Shown here: in pieces, positions 36,261 through 44,509 of the stretch | How the letters are laid out: each line of letters starts with the position of its first letter | How positions within the stretch are numbered: the first letter of the stretch is position 1 | Origin: Candidatus Pullibacteroides excrementavium | GTDB lineage: Bacteria; Bacteroidota; Bacteroidia; Bacteroidales; P3 | Direction of reading: 5' to 3' | Assembly (NCBI GenBank): GCA_017694335.1 | Contig: JADIMZ010000100.1 | Span: forward strand, 1 to 61,222 | DNA: 61,222 bases | The notes under the pieces: model-generated | What the model was told of the DNA's origin: nothing | The model's input: the letters and a program-made list of their open reading frames with translations, nothing else | Database searches by the model: none | Program-made: the position numbers and the translations under genes

Positions 36261-37069
36261 CCTATTTCCTCCCTTAGCCGATTTATGATGGCACAAATGT
36301 TAGTTTTTGCACGACTCTTCAACATGTGGATATATTCCACAGAAGGGATTATCTCTTCTTGCGTGCCATCCGCATTCTTACGAATCTTCAACCGCCCCTC
36401 TTTCCGACGATAGTCTTCCAATAGTTTGGCAATTTCTCTTGGTTCATATCCGTCAAATTCCTTTAAAAGGATATACCGCTGGTCTTTATCCTCCAAAAGA
36501 TGTACCGCTTCAATCAGGAGTACCATATCCATATTATGTTCATGCACGGGTTCCGGGTCTGGAATGTTCACTTCCCCGTTCCCGATATCCTCTCCTATAG
36601 AGAGCATGAATTTTCCAATTCCTATCAATTCCGGCATTTTCCTTTTGAAAAGGTTAGCAGCCACGACCCCTATCCATGTTCCGAATGTGGACCTCCAATT
36701 AAAGGAACGCAAAGCGTGCCAATCTCTCGACTTCAAGTGTATATACAATTCTGTTTGCAACTGTTCATAGAAAAACAAGTCTTGATAATACCTTCTGCAC
36801 AGCTTTTTCAAAAGGGGATCATACCTTTCATAAATAAGGTATAACACGGCCTCCTCGTTCCCTTGCAAAGCCAATTCGACTAATTCCCTATCACGTAACG
36901 CCTTATATTCTGGATATTCGTTCTGCATGCTTTCATCATACACTTTTCCCGAACCGTTCGGACAACGAACCACAACACCATTCGGACCAATCAAGCCACC
37001 CTTGCAAACTTCGCCATTGTCTGTCCCAATAACAGACATAATGTTGTCGCTAATCCCCCTCTCATCCAT
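36257..37069 (-). CDS. Sigma-70-like factor heading the 20-kb cluster
   Basis: A 270-residue protein. After about 50 unusual residues, a sigma-region-2-like segment (LIYERYDPLLKKLCRRYYQD; ALRSFNWRSTFGTWIGVVAANLFKRK) is followed by a region-4-like helix-turn-helix (LKEFDGYEPREIAKLL and YIHMLKSRAKTNICAIINRL). The sigma identity is by pattern; region 4 has an extra insertion (RRKEGRLKIRKNADG). The ATG at 37069 lies 26 bp inside the left arm of the invertible promoter, so expression is probably ON only after inversion. It likely drives the cluster or a remote regulon. Confidence 0.75.
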   Translation of the reverse strand: MDERGISDNIMSVIGTDNGEVCKGGLIGPNGVVVRCPNGSGKVYDESMQNEYPEYKALRDRELVELALQGNEEAVLYLIYERYDPLLKKLCRRYYQDLFFYEQLQTELYIHLKSRDWHALRSFNWRSTFGTWIGVVAANLFKRKMPELIGIGKFMLSIGEDIGNGEVNIPDPEPVHEHNMDMVLLIEAVHLLEDKDQRYILLKEFDGYEPREIAKLLEDYRRKEGRLKIRKNADGTQEEIIPSVEYIHMLKSRAKTNICAIINRLREEIG

Positions 37070-37094
37070 AAAAACATATATGATATATTCCCAC

Positions 37095-37121
37095 TGCAGG
37101 TTTCTTGGCAAGAGACCTGCA
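37095..37121 (+). repeat. Left inverted repeat of the invertible segment
   Basis: 27 bp beginning TGCAGGTTTCTTG. It is itself an imperfect palindrome (13-bp arms around a central base; arms TGCAGGT...ACCTGCA), as expected for a recombinase binding a dimer. Confidence 0.9.
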
Positions 37122-37296
37122 ATCCGCAGCCAATTACAATCAATAAAATCAATTAATTACAAAAGAAAGTGCAATAAAGAACGTTTTCTAGAAAAAAAAT
37201 CAACGAATATTATCTACCAATTCCCCATATTTAAAAATAACAATGATTATCAATCTTTTGATAAGAAACCTCGGCAAATGGAATTAAAAATCCAGC

Positions 37297-37327
37297 TTTG
37301 CTTTATCCAAAAAAATCCCTATTTTTG
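37297..37327 (+). promoter_or_regulatory. Consensus promoter inside the invertible segment
   Basis: TTTG at 37297-37300, a 19-bp spacer, and TATTTTTG at 37320-37327, a perfect fit to the Bacteroidota promoter. It reads rightward here, toward the antisense of the SIMPL gene. No matching promoter reading leftward was found in the segment. Confidence 0.85.
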
Positions 37328-37336
37328 TAAAACAGC

Positions 37337-37363
37337 TGCAGGTCTCTTGCCAAGAAACCTGCA
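37337..37363 (-). repeat. Right inverted repeat of the invertible segment
   Basis: Exact reverse complement of 37095-37121 over all 27 bases; flanking bases differ immediately on both sides, marking the ends of the repeats. Confidence 0.9.
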
Positions 37364-37475
37364 ATCCTCAATAGAAGTATCTCTAAGGCCGAATTAAACG
37401 AAATCTGCCTAAAGAAAATTATAGAGTTCTAAAATACGCGCAAGGTAATTTCTCCTCTCAAAAAAGGTTCGTGCT

Positions 37476-38210
37476 TTACTCCTCAATCTCGAACCGGACC
37501 AACACGGAATACGTATTGGTAATCGAGCGGAATCCATCGAAGCCCGCTGCCTCGGAAAGCATCACATTGCTGCGCTTGGCCAAGCCGTAGCCATCCGTGC
37601 CACCCTCTTCCACAATACGGAGCACCCCGCCTAATTTCTTGCCCAAAGCCTCCACCATATACGCCGCCTTGCGTTCAGCCGCTTTCAAAGCCGCAATCTT
37701 TCCCTGCCGATGATAGACATCCATGCTGTCACTTTCCAATTCCCCGATATACATCGTGTTGATGCCCCGCGTATCCAGATGCCTGATAATCCCATCAATC
37801 TGCTGAAAATTATGCAAGGTGACATCGAAACGCTTGGACACCAAGAAATCCCGGCCTTCCTGACGCCAGTAATCGCCCACTTCCTGCGTCTGAATATCGC
37901 TCTCCGCAATGCCAGCCAACGACAAAGATTCCCGTAAGCCACTCTCTATCTGCTGCAACGGCACCTTGGTCCGATATTCCTCTGGCTTGGAATGCCCGTC
38001 GAACTCCTCGGCAAAATATTCCCGGATCTCGATGATATAATGAATCCTGTCCGGCACAATTTCCATCTCGGCCGTCCCGACCACCTCGATATATCGGGAC
38101 TCTTCCTGCGCCTGCAACGAGCCAAAAGCCAACGCACAAAAAACAAAAAAAGACAAAATCAAGAACCTCGCACCGCATTGCCCAACCCAGCGAAACAAAT
38201 CAGCTTTCAT
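37476..38210 (-). CDS. SIMPL-domain (DUF541) protein, secreted
   Basis: A 244-residue protein with an N-terminal signal peptide (hydrophobic stretch about 14-34, AQA-type cleavage region) and a SIMPL domain (VEVVG-type opening EVVGTAEMEIVPDRIHYIIE; SKRFDVTLHNFQQIDGIIRH; AALKAAERKAAYMVEALG; VLVRFEIEE). Family proteins are periplasmic or surface and of unclear function, with roles in oxidative stress or signalling described. Transcribed alone from a strong promoter; its 3' end faces the invertible segment, whose OFF-orientation promoter would make antisense RNA to it. Confidence 0.88.
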   Translation of the reverse strand: MKADLFRWVGQCGARFLILSFFVFCALAFGSLQAQEESRYIEVVGTAEMEIVPDRIHYIIEIREYFAEEFDGHSKPEEYRTKVPLQQIESGLRESLSLAGIAESDIQTQEVGDYWRQEGRDFLVSKRFDVTLHNFQQIDGIIRHLDTRGINTMYIGELESDSMDVYHRQGKIAALKAAERKAAYMVEALGKKLGGVLRIVEEGGTDGYGLAKRSNVMLSEAAGFDGFRSITNTYSVLVRFEIEE

Positions 38211-38238
38211 AATACCCCCATATTTGAAAAAGGAACTA

Positions 38239-38270
38239 CAAACATAGGCAAAAGTCGGCTACAACCCAAA
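38239..38270 (-). promoter_or_regulatory. Promoter of the SIMPL gene
   Basis: Minus strand TTTG (38270-38267), 20-bp spacer, TATGTTTG (38246-38239); the -7 box lies 28 bp upstream of the ATG at 38210. Confidence 0.75.
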
Positions 38271-38381
38271 ACGACCCGGCGCGAACTCACGCGCACCCTA
38301 CGGCGAATCCCAGGACAACCGCATCAAAATTGAAATCAAAAAACAAATCCAAGCCACCAAGTCTGCAGCGAAGCTAATAAC

Positions 38382-38414
38382 AAAAAAAGAGGGTGCATCG
38401 CGAGATACACCCTC
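38382..38414 (-). terminator. Intrinsic terminator of rplU-rpmA
   Basis: An 11-bp stem (GAGGGTGTATC with GATGCACCCTC, one G-U pair) with a 4-nt loop is followed by seven Ts on the minus strand, about 130 bp after the rpmA stop. Apart from this and the SIMPL promoter the 38211-38547 gap is empty. Confidence 0.85.
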
Positions 38415-38547
38415 CAAAAACTAAAACATTAAAAACAGATGCCGATACAAGATGGAAACGCCTCTTTTCCTTGCTTCATCCCGCGCCACCGCAAGCAACC
38501 CGGAAACAAAGCCAAAGTGCAAAAGAGCTGATTCCCGTAGGTCAATC

Positions 38548-38811
38548 CTAGCTTTCGGCCGGAATAACCGAAACGTAAGGACGGCCGGTCAGACGGTTGC
38601 GCTTGAAAGTCACCACACCGTCAACCAAAGCAAAGAGCGTATGATCTTTGCCCAGACCTACATTCTGTCCCGGATGGTACTTGGTACCCCGTTGACGTAC
38701 AATAATATTGCCCGCAGTAGCCACTTGGCCACCGAAAAGTTTCACACCCAAGCGTTTGCTTTCTGACTCACGGCCGTTATCGGAACTACCGACGCCTTTC
38801 TTATGTGCCAT
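38548..38811 (-). CDS. rpmA: Ribosomal protein L27 (bL27)
   Basis: An 87-residue large-subunit protein at the peptidyl-transferase centre. The sequence is typical: [52 protein letters not shown]. It is the second gene of the usual rplU-rpmA operon, 72 bp after rplU. It has the bL27 N-terminus without the cleaved extension found in Firmicutes. Confidence 0.97.
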   Translation of the reverse strand: MAHKKGVGSSDNGRESESKRLGVKLFGGQVATAGNIIVRQRGTKYHPGQNVGLGKDHTLFALVDGVVTFKRNRLTGRPYVSVIPAES

Positions 38812-38883
38812 TGTTCTATTCCTTTAAAAGTTATTACTCCGTTAGTGGCGATGCCCACCTTCCCGGCGGCAACCCGCGCAAGA

Positions 38884-39192
38884 TTAGGCGATCTTTTCAA
38901 TCTGGATCTGGGTCAAAGAAGCCCGGAAACCCGTGCGCTTCTGATAACCTTTCCTTCTCTTCTTCTTGAAGATGATTACCTTGTCGCCTTTCACATGACC
39001 AAGGACCTTCGCAGTTACCTTGGAACCTTCCAAAGTAGGCATGCCTACTTCAACCTGACCGTCGTTGTCCTTCAACAGAACCTTGTTGAACTCAACACTG
39101 TCACCTTCATTAGCTGCTAACCGGTTCACGATAACCTTCTGGTTTTCCTCAACCTTGAACTGCTGACCGGCTATATCAACAATAGCGTACAT
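38884..39192 (-). CDS. rplU: Ribosomal protein L21 (bL21)
   Basis: A 102-residue large-subunit protein (MYAIVDIAGQQFKVEENQKV; KVLGHVKGDKVIIFKKKRRK; GYQKRTGFRASLTQIQIEKI). The ATG at 39192 is the conserved bL21 start; the frame is open 14 codons upstream but the extra residues are not part of the family, and the -7 box at 39222-39229 would leave them mostly leader. Operon with rpmA. Confidence 0.97.
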   Translation of the reverse strand: MYAIVDIAGQQFKVEENQKVIVNRLAANEGDSVEFNKVLLKDNDGQVEVGMPTLEGSKVTAKVLGHVKGDKVIIFKKKRRKGYQKRTGFRASLTQIQIEKIA

Positions 39193-39221
39193 ATCTTTAA
39201 GTATTTTCTCAAACAGGGGCG

Positions 39222-39229
39222 CAAAGATA
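39222..39229 (-). promoter_or_regulatory. -7 element of the rplU-rpmA promoter
   Basis: Minus strand TATCTTTG, an ideal Bacteroidota -7 box 30 bp before the rplU ATG. The -33 region is not a good match (about TTAGG). Confidence 0.6.
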
Positions 39230-39435
39230 GGCAAGTTTTTTGAATTGTCCTAAATTTTCCGCCCCCATTTTCCATTAAACGCAACAACAAAATATAAATC
39301 AATAAATTAAATTATCAACGGCTGTTCATAGTATGTTGACAACTTGCCCGATTTTCCCGCACGACCCGCTTCCGGAACCCATCCGCCACCTCTGCACAAC
39401 CCAAAATATTCCGAAAACCGTCACCAGCATCCGGC

Positions 39436-42400
39436 TCATCGTGCTTTCTCTTCCACCGCCGCCGAATCCTCCCCGCGAGGCACCACCGGGAAATCCACCC
39501 GGTGGATCACCCGTCTTTCCCGGTTCATCCAGCCCTCGAACTGGTCCACAATCTGCCGTCCCAGATCCAAACGCGCGCTGTCCACCGCCTTGACAGCAGC
39601 CGGCGTGAACGAATCCTTGTACAAGACCTTGCCCAGGCCGATCTTCATCTTATCCATATTGCCCCGCACGTTCACACCCAAACGGAACGGCAGCGGCGAC
39701 TTCAAAACCGAGATATGGTAATCGAAATTCATCGCCAGGTCCTGATGCCCGCCAACCGCCACCTTGTAACGGTCGATTTCTATCATGAACGGGTATACCG
39801 TCACTTCCCCATCCTGTACCGTTACCACCGCCGAGATACTGTCAATCATGTTCCTTTCCTTGTTCTTGAACATCAACAGCTTGGAAATCTCCGCAAAAGT
39901 CTCCCCGTCCAACAGCACCAACTGCTCGCCATGCAAGCGCAAAGCCGCCGTCAGCGAAGGCAGCATAATCGTCATCGAGGAATCCAAACGCGCCGATATT
40001 TCCGTCTCCACGTCCACCGTGCCTTGGAAAGAGCGCAACATAGGCAATGTCGAATCCAAGGAAGGTATGAACTCGATCAGCTTTTCAATCTGGATGTCAT
40101 GGATATCCAAGTCGAAACCAGCGTCCGCCTGCTTGGGCGAAGGCGTGGCATACACCATGCTCAGCTTCATCGAAGCCCCCATCGCCTCCAAATCCAATTC
40201 CCGCAAATTCACCGCCCGATTCCGCAGCACGGCATCCCCCTTGATATTCTCAAACAGCATCTTGTCGTAAATCACCTTCTTGGCATCCAGCTTCAGCTTC
40301 AGATCCAGCTTGTCCGGCACCAAGAACAAAGCGATATCCTCCATCAAGGTATCCTGCACGGAAGCCGTCTCCACGGCATCGTCCAAGGCATCCTGCGCCG
40401 CTTCCTCCGCCGCCGTCATCTCGTTCAGGTTCTGCAAGGAAGTATCCACCGGCTTGGAAATCGAGTTAATCAGCTGGTTGCAGTCCAGCATCTTCGACTT
40501 CAGCGTAATATCCGCCTTCAAAGTCTCGCCCATGTAAAAGACCTTGAACAGCTTCTTGAACGAACCTTTGATGGTGAGCTGCGAACGCCCCATCCGGAGA
40601 TTGGCTCGCTGAATATCCACATTGCCCCCGTCCACCTTGGCTTTCAAACGGTTGAACCTCAACGGCTGCGCGAAATCGGGCACAATGAACACCGCCCGGC
40701 GGAAATCCACATTGGCCTTCGGATACCAGATGGAATCCTTCAGATGCGTCAAATCCACATGCACCGTCCCTTTGCGCAGCTTGGCTTCCGCCTGTCCCGA
40801 ACGGGCATAAATCGTATCCGTCTCGAAATCGAACAAAGCATAGGCCCGCTTGGGATTCTTGGGATGCGGCTTCAAGGTCGCCTTGGCCTCGGTATGCGTA
40901 TTGAAGAAAAACAAGGTATCGGCCAGCTTGGCAAACACTTTCTTGAACTTGATGTCCGCCGTCAGCAAGGCAATATGCCCCGAATCCTTGGGCGGCACCG
41001 TCAAGGCCCGGACCCGCAAGGTATCCATATACGCCTTTATATGTTTCCCGTTCCACAACAGCTTATGAATCGTGAAATTAGCGCCAAGGTAACGATCGCC
41101 CTGGAACTTGAATGTGGCATTGGCCTTGCTATAGAAATCCTTGGCCGTATCGTTCAAGTAAATACGATCCAGACCCAGAGTCCCCTTCATCTGGATCTTC
41201 CCGTAATTCTCGTTCCGGATATCCTCCAGCTTGAAATGCCCCTTCAAATCGGCATCCAGGACCCCGCCCATCGCCACGCCCGGCTGCAAGGGGAAAATCT
41301 CATGCAGCACCGACAAGTCCACCTTCGTGTTCGTGGACAAGCTCACCACCGGATCCGTCAGCAGATGCTCCACCTTGCACGAGGCCAGCACATCCACATC
41401 CATCGCCTTGAGCCGGAAAATCTTCAGATCGGCATAGGAGTCCTTGCGCTTGCTCATATCCACAAAGGCATCGAAGTCGGCCGTCAGCGTGTCTATCCCG
41501 TATGGCATCCCCGCGTAATGCGCCGAACCGTTCTTGATTCGAATTTTCAGCGAAGCCTCCGGCATCTTCCCCTTCCCGTAAATCCCATGCAGTTTGCCGC
41601 CCAGAGAGACCTCCCCTTCGGCATCCACGTCGCTCTTGGCCAGCACGGATTCCGGAATCATCGAAAGCACATCCTTGAGCGAGGGCGTCCTCAGGCCGAA
41701 GCCCAAATCCATCGCGATGCCGTGCTGCGCCGTGTCCACGCGGAAGTTGCCCCGGGCGGCGAAACCGATATCGTTCACCTTCACCACCGCCTTGTTCAAA
41801 TGGCAGACCAAGGAATCCCGGTTGATATCCAGATTGGTCTTGATGCCCAACGAAACCTTGTTAACCAAAAGCTCGTCGTCCTGCCAGAAAAGCACATTGT
41901 CGTTGCTGAAATCCAGCTTCAAGCGCGACACCGGCTTGGAAAGGCTCAAGCGAGCCCGCAAGTTCGCGCCTTCCACCCGGCCATAGACCCGGTTGGACCG
42001 ATCATCGAAATAGACATAGGCATCGTTCAGAATCAAGGAACGGACATGGATGCCCCGGATTACCGGCGAAGCGGCCGTATCAGACACGACCGTATCAGAA
42101 GCCACCGTATCGGAAGCCGCCATCGTGCCGGCAAGCGCGGAATCCGCCCCAACCGCCGAAGCCGCCATCAGCAAGGAATCGCTTTCCTCGGCATCGCCCC
42201 CTTTGAAAATATCGTAGTTCGACACCCCGTTCTTGTCCGTAAACAAGTACATGCGGGCGCTGTCTATCGTGATATTGCGCACCACGACCCGCTGGCGCGC
42301 CAGATACGCCCCAAGGTTCGCCTTGACCCGGCAATCCTTGAAACTAATCAGCGTATCGGTCTTGTCGAAACAGGAATCCTTCAAGGCATGGGAGACCACC

Positions 42401-42807
42401 AGGCCGTCCTTCACATCCAACGCCACGCGGGGGTAAGTGGAAAAAAACGTCAGTTCCACGCTGCCTATCTTCACTTCGGCGTCCAGATAATCGCTGGCAA
42501 TCCGTTCCACCACCGGCGTCACCTTTTCCGGCGTGAAGATGAAATTAATCAGAAAGGCCACGATGCCCGTCAACAGCAGGATTAACGAAAAGAAGACAAT
42601 CAGGCATATCTTGACAATCCGCCAGGCTTTCTTTTTCTTCTTGCGGGCTTTATGACTATCCGGCGAATCCGAAGACTCCGATTCGGATGGATGGACGGGG
42701 CCGGATTCCGGTTTGACCGGTTCAGATTCCTCAACAGCCGTTTCCGAACTTTCTCCTGCTTCGCCAGGCAAAAGCGTATTCTGTTCATTCATATCCTGTT
42801 CCTGCAT
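39436..42807 (-). CDS. AsmA-like / DUF3971-type large envelope protein
   Basis: A 1123-residue protein with an acidic, Ser/Pro-rich cytoplasmic N-terminus (about 1-55), one membrane helix (about 61-88) and a long periplasmic region of beta-repeat character, with AsmA-like ends (VTPVVERIASDYLDAEVKIG near the start; LPFRLGVNVRGNMDKMKIGLG near the end). AsmA/TamB-type proteins are thought to help lipid or outer-membrane protein traffic between membranes. Full-length for Bacteroidota members. A weak -7 box (TAATTTTG) lies at about 42834-42841. Start could also be the ATG at 42792. Confidence 0.88.
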   Translation of the reverse strand: MQEQDMNEQNTLLPGEAGESSETAVEESEPVKPESGPVHPSESESSDSPDSHKARKKKKKAWRIVKICLIVFFSLILLLTGIVAFLINFIFTPEKVTPVVERIASDYLDAEVKIGSVELTFFSTYPRVALDVKDGLVVSHALKDSCFDKTDTLISFKDCRVKANLGAYLARQRVVVRNITIDSARMYLFTDKNGVSNYDIFKGGDAEESDSLLMAASAVGADSALAGTMAASDTVASDTVVSDTAASPVIRGIHVRSLILNDAYVYFDDRSNRVYGRVEGANLRARLSLSKPVSRLKLDFSNDNVLFWQDDELLVNKVSLGIKTNLDINRDSLVCHLNKAVVKVNDIGFAARGNFRVDTAQHGIAMDLGFGLRTPSLKDVLSMIPESVLAKSDVDAEGEVSLGGKLHGIYGKGKMPEASLKIRIKNGSAHYAGMPYGIDTLTADFDAFVDMSKRKDSYADLKIFRLKAMDVDVLASCKVEHLLTDPVVSLSTNTKVDLSVLHEIFPLQPGVAMGGVLDADLKGHFKLEDIRNENYGKIQMKGTLGLDRIYLNDTAKDFYSKANATFKFQGDRYLGANFTIHKLLWNGKHIKAYMDTLRVRALTVPPKDSGHIALLTADIKFKKVFAKLADTLFFFNTHTEAKATLKPHPKNPKRAYALFDFETDTIYARSGQAEAKLRKGTVHVDLTHLKDSIWYPKANVDFRRAVFIVPDFAQPLRFNRLKAKVDGGNVDIQRANLRMGRSQLTIKGSFKKLFKVFYMGETLKADITLKSKMLDCNQLINSISKPVDTSLQNLNEMTAAEEAAQDALDDAVETASVQDTLMEDIALFLVPDKLDLKLKLDAKKVIYDKMLFENIKGDAVLRNRAVNLRELDLEAMGASMKLSMVYATPSPKQADAGFDLDIHDIQIEKLIEFIPSLDSTLPMLRSFQGTVDVETEISARLDSSMTIMLPSLTAALRLHGEQLVLLDGETFAEISKLLMFKNKERNMIDSISAVVTVQDGEVTVYPFMIEIDRYKVAVGGHQDLAMNFDYHISVLKSPLPFRLGVNVRGNMDKMKIGLGKVLYKDSFTPAAVKAVDSARLDLGRQIVDQFEGWMNRERRVIHRVDFPVVPRGEDSAAVEEKAR

Positions 42808-42878
42808 GACAATAGAATTGTTTTCCAGAACGGCAAAATTAGGGCATATTTCTTAAAAATCGCATCCAGCCCGCCAAA

Positions 42879-44489
42879 TCATAACTGCTTCCTCATCCGA
42901 GCGATAGGAATACCCAAGCCTTCCCTGTACTTGGCCACCGTCCGCCGGGCCACCACGAACCCCTGCTGGCGCAAAGCCGACTCCAGTTCATCATCGGTCA
43001 GAGGCGAACGCTTGTCCTCCTTGTCCACCAAATGCTGCAAGGCCGCCTTGACCTGGGAAGTGGAGATTTCCTCGCCTTCTTCGTTCTCGGTAGACTGCGA
43101 GAAGAACTCCTTGACCAGGAAAGTACCGAAATGGGTCTGGATGTATTTGTTATTGATTACCCGCGAAACCGTGGAAATATCCATGCCCACCTTCTCGGCG
43201 ATATCCTTCAAGCGCATGGGTTTCAACTTGGCTATATCCCCTTCCAGGAAATAATCGTGCTGGTAGTCCACCACCGCCTGCATGATACGCAGCATCGTGG
43301 TCTTCCGCTGCCGGATCATCTCCATGAACCAACGGGCCGAGTCTATCTTCTGCATCACGAACTGCGCCGCCTCGCGGGTCTTCCGGTACTTGACGCTTTC
43401 CTGGTCCTTGGATACGGCCTCGTTCCTTTGCTGTTGCGCCCCGTATTCTTCCAGCATTTGCTCATAGGCCGGGCTCACTTTCAGATCCGGGTCGTTCTTG
43501 GCATTCAGCAACAAGACGAGCCTGCCATCTTCGTTCGACAAATAAAAATCCGGTATCAGGGTGGGAGCATCGGGCGATGCCGACTCCGCCCCGCTCTGTC
43601 CCGGCTTAGGGTTCAAGGTCCGAATCAACTCCATCGCCTCCCGCAATTCATCCTCGCTTTTCCTGAGCCTGTCAGCCATCCGCCCGTAATGGCGTTTCAC
43701 AAACTCCTCGAAACATTTATCCAGAATCCGGTAAGCATTCTGCAGTACCGCCAGTTCCTCCTTGCCGGCATGACGGGCCTTGGCATCAGTCATCCTGTTC
43801 CTGACCTGTATCATCAGGCACTCCCTCAAGTCCCTTCCGCCTATCCCCCAGGGTTCCATGCCTTGGACCATCTTCAGCACCTCGTCCACTTGCTCGGGAG
43901 TCACCATCAGGTTCAATGTGAAAGCCATGTCGTTGACCATCGCTTCCACCGAACGTTGCAGATACCCGTCCCCGTCCAGATTCCCGATAATCACTTCGCC
44001 TATCTGCCGTTGCACGGAAGTCAAGGGGAGCATGCCCAGTTCATTGCGCAATTGCTCCTGGAAGCCCTGCTTGAAACGGACCGGATTCTCATACTCCTCG
44101 TCCGGATCCCGATAATTGCCAGCCTTGAGCTTGTAGGCATAATCATCCTTGTCCCGGTCTATATAGTCGTTGACATCATAATCGTCCGACCCCATCTCCT
44201 GTCTGTCGGCATCAGCTTCCGAAACAGAATCCACTCGGGCATCCGAAGCGCTGTCGTCATCGTTCACATGGACATCCTCCGCACCATCGCCCAGCTGGCT
44301 GATAGACACCTCGTCCTGGGCTTTCCCACCATCTCCTTCTTCCAAAGCAGGATTGTTCTGCAGTTCATCCTTAATCCGTTGCTCCAGATCCATCGTGGTC
44401 ACCTGCATCAATTTCAACAGCTGCACCTGCTGAGGCGAAAGCCTCTGCATCATTTTCTGGGAAAGGTTCTGCTTTAAGTTCAATGCCAT
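42879..44489 (-). CDS. rpoN: RNA polymerase sigma-54 factor
   Basis: A 536-residue sigma-54 with the Gln-rich N-terminal activator-interacting region (LKQNLSQKMMQRLSPQQVQLLK), an acidic linker, the core-binding domain, a helix-turn-helix (MRLKDIAEKVGMDISTVSRV) and the RpoN box ARRTVAKYRE near the C-terminus. Recognises -24/-12 promoters with an enhancer-binding protein; none is in the window. The ATG at 44489 matches the family start; the frame is open further upstream. It lies 20 bp after the O-antigen ligase gene and may be read through from it. Confidence 0.95.
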   Translation of the reverse strand: MALNLKQNLSQKMMQRLSPQQVQLLKLMQVTTMDLEQRIKDELQNNPALEEGDGGKAQDEVSISQLGDGAEDVHVNDDDSASDARVDSVSEADADRQEMGSDDYDVNDYIDRDKDDYAYKLKAGNYRDPDEEYENPVRFKQGFQEQLRNELGMLPLTSVQRQIGEVIIGNLDGDGYLQRSVEAMVNDMAFTLNLMVTPEQVDEVLKMVQGMEPWGIGGRDLRECLMIQVRNRMTDAKARHAGKEELAVLQNAYRILDKCFEEFVKRHYGRMADRLRKSEDELREAMELIRTLNPKPGQSGAESASPDAPTLIPDFYLSNEDGRLVLLLNAKNDPDLKVSPAYEQMLEEYGAQQQRNEAVSKDQESVKYRKTREAAQFVMQKIDSARWFMEMIRQRKTTMLRIMQAVVDYQHDYFLEGDIAKLKPMRLKDIAEKVGMDISTVSRVINNKYIQTHFGTFLVKEFFSQSTENEEGEEISTSQVKAALQHLVDKEDKRSPLTDDELESALRQQGFVVARRTVAKYREGLGIPIARMRKQL

Positions 44490-44509
44490 ATCCAATCCTG
44501 TTTCTAGGT

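Larger units (their letters stand above)
37095..37363. other. Predicted invertible (phase-variable) promoter segment
   Basis: Two perfect 27-bp inverted repeats (37095-37121 and 37337-37363) flank 215 bp that contain no gene and a consensus promoter. This layout is that of Bacteroidota phase-variable promoters turned by serine or tyrosine invertases. In the orientation given the promoter faces right, away from the sigma gene at 37069. Inversion would place its -7 box at about 37131-37138 facing the sigma gene, with a leader of about 55 nt. The remaining gap to 37475 holds nothing recognisable. Confidence 0.85.

Noticed and set aside
37070-37336. A leftward promoter inside or beside the invertible segment in the present orientation
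   Set aside because: No TTTG-N19/21-TAnnTTTG on the minus strand; candidate CAAA boxes lack the partner element.
39502-42585. 1027-codon open frame antisense to the AsmA-like gene
   Set aside because: Arg/His/Gln-rich shadow of the minus-strand gene with no family features; the minus-strand frame has a membrane helix and AsmA-type motifs.
43032-44477. 481-codon open frame antisense to rpoN
   Set aside because: His/Leu-rich shadow; RpoN is complete on the minus strand.
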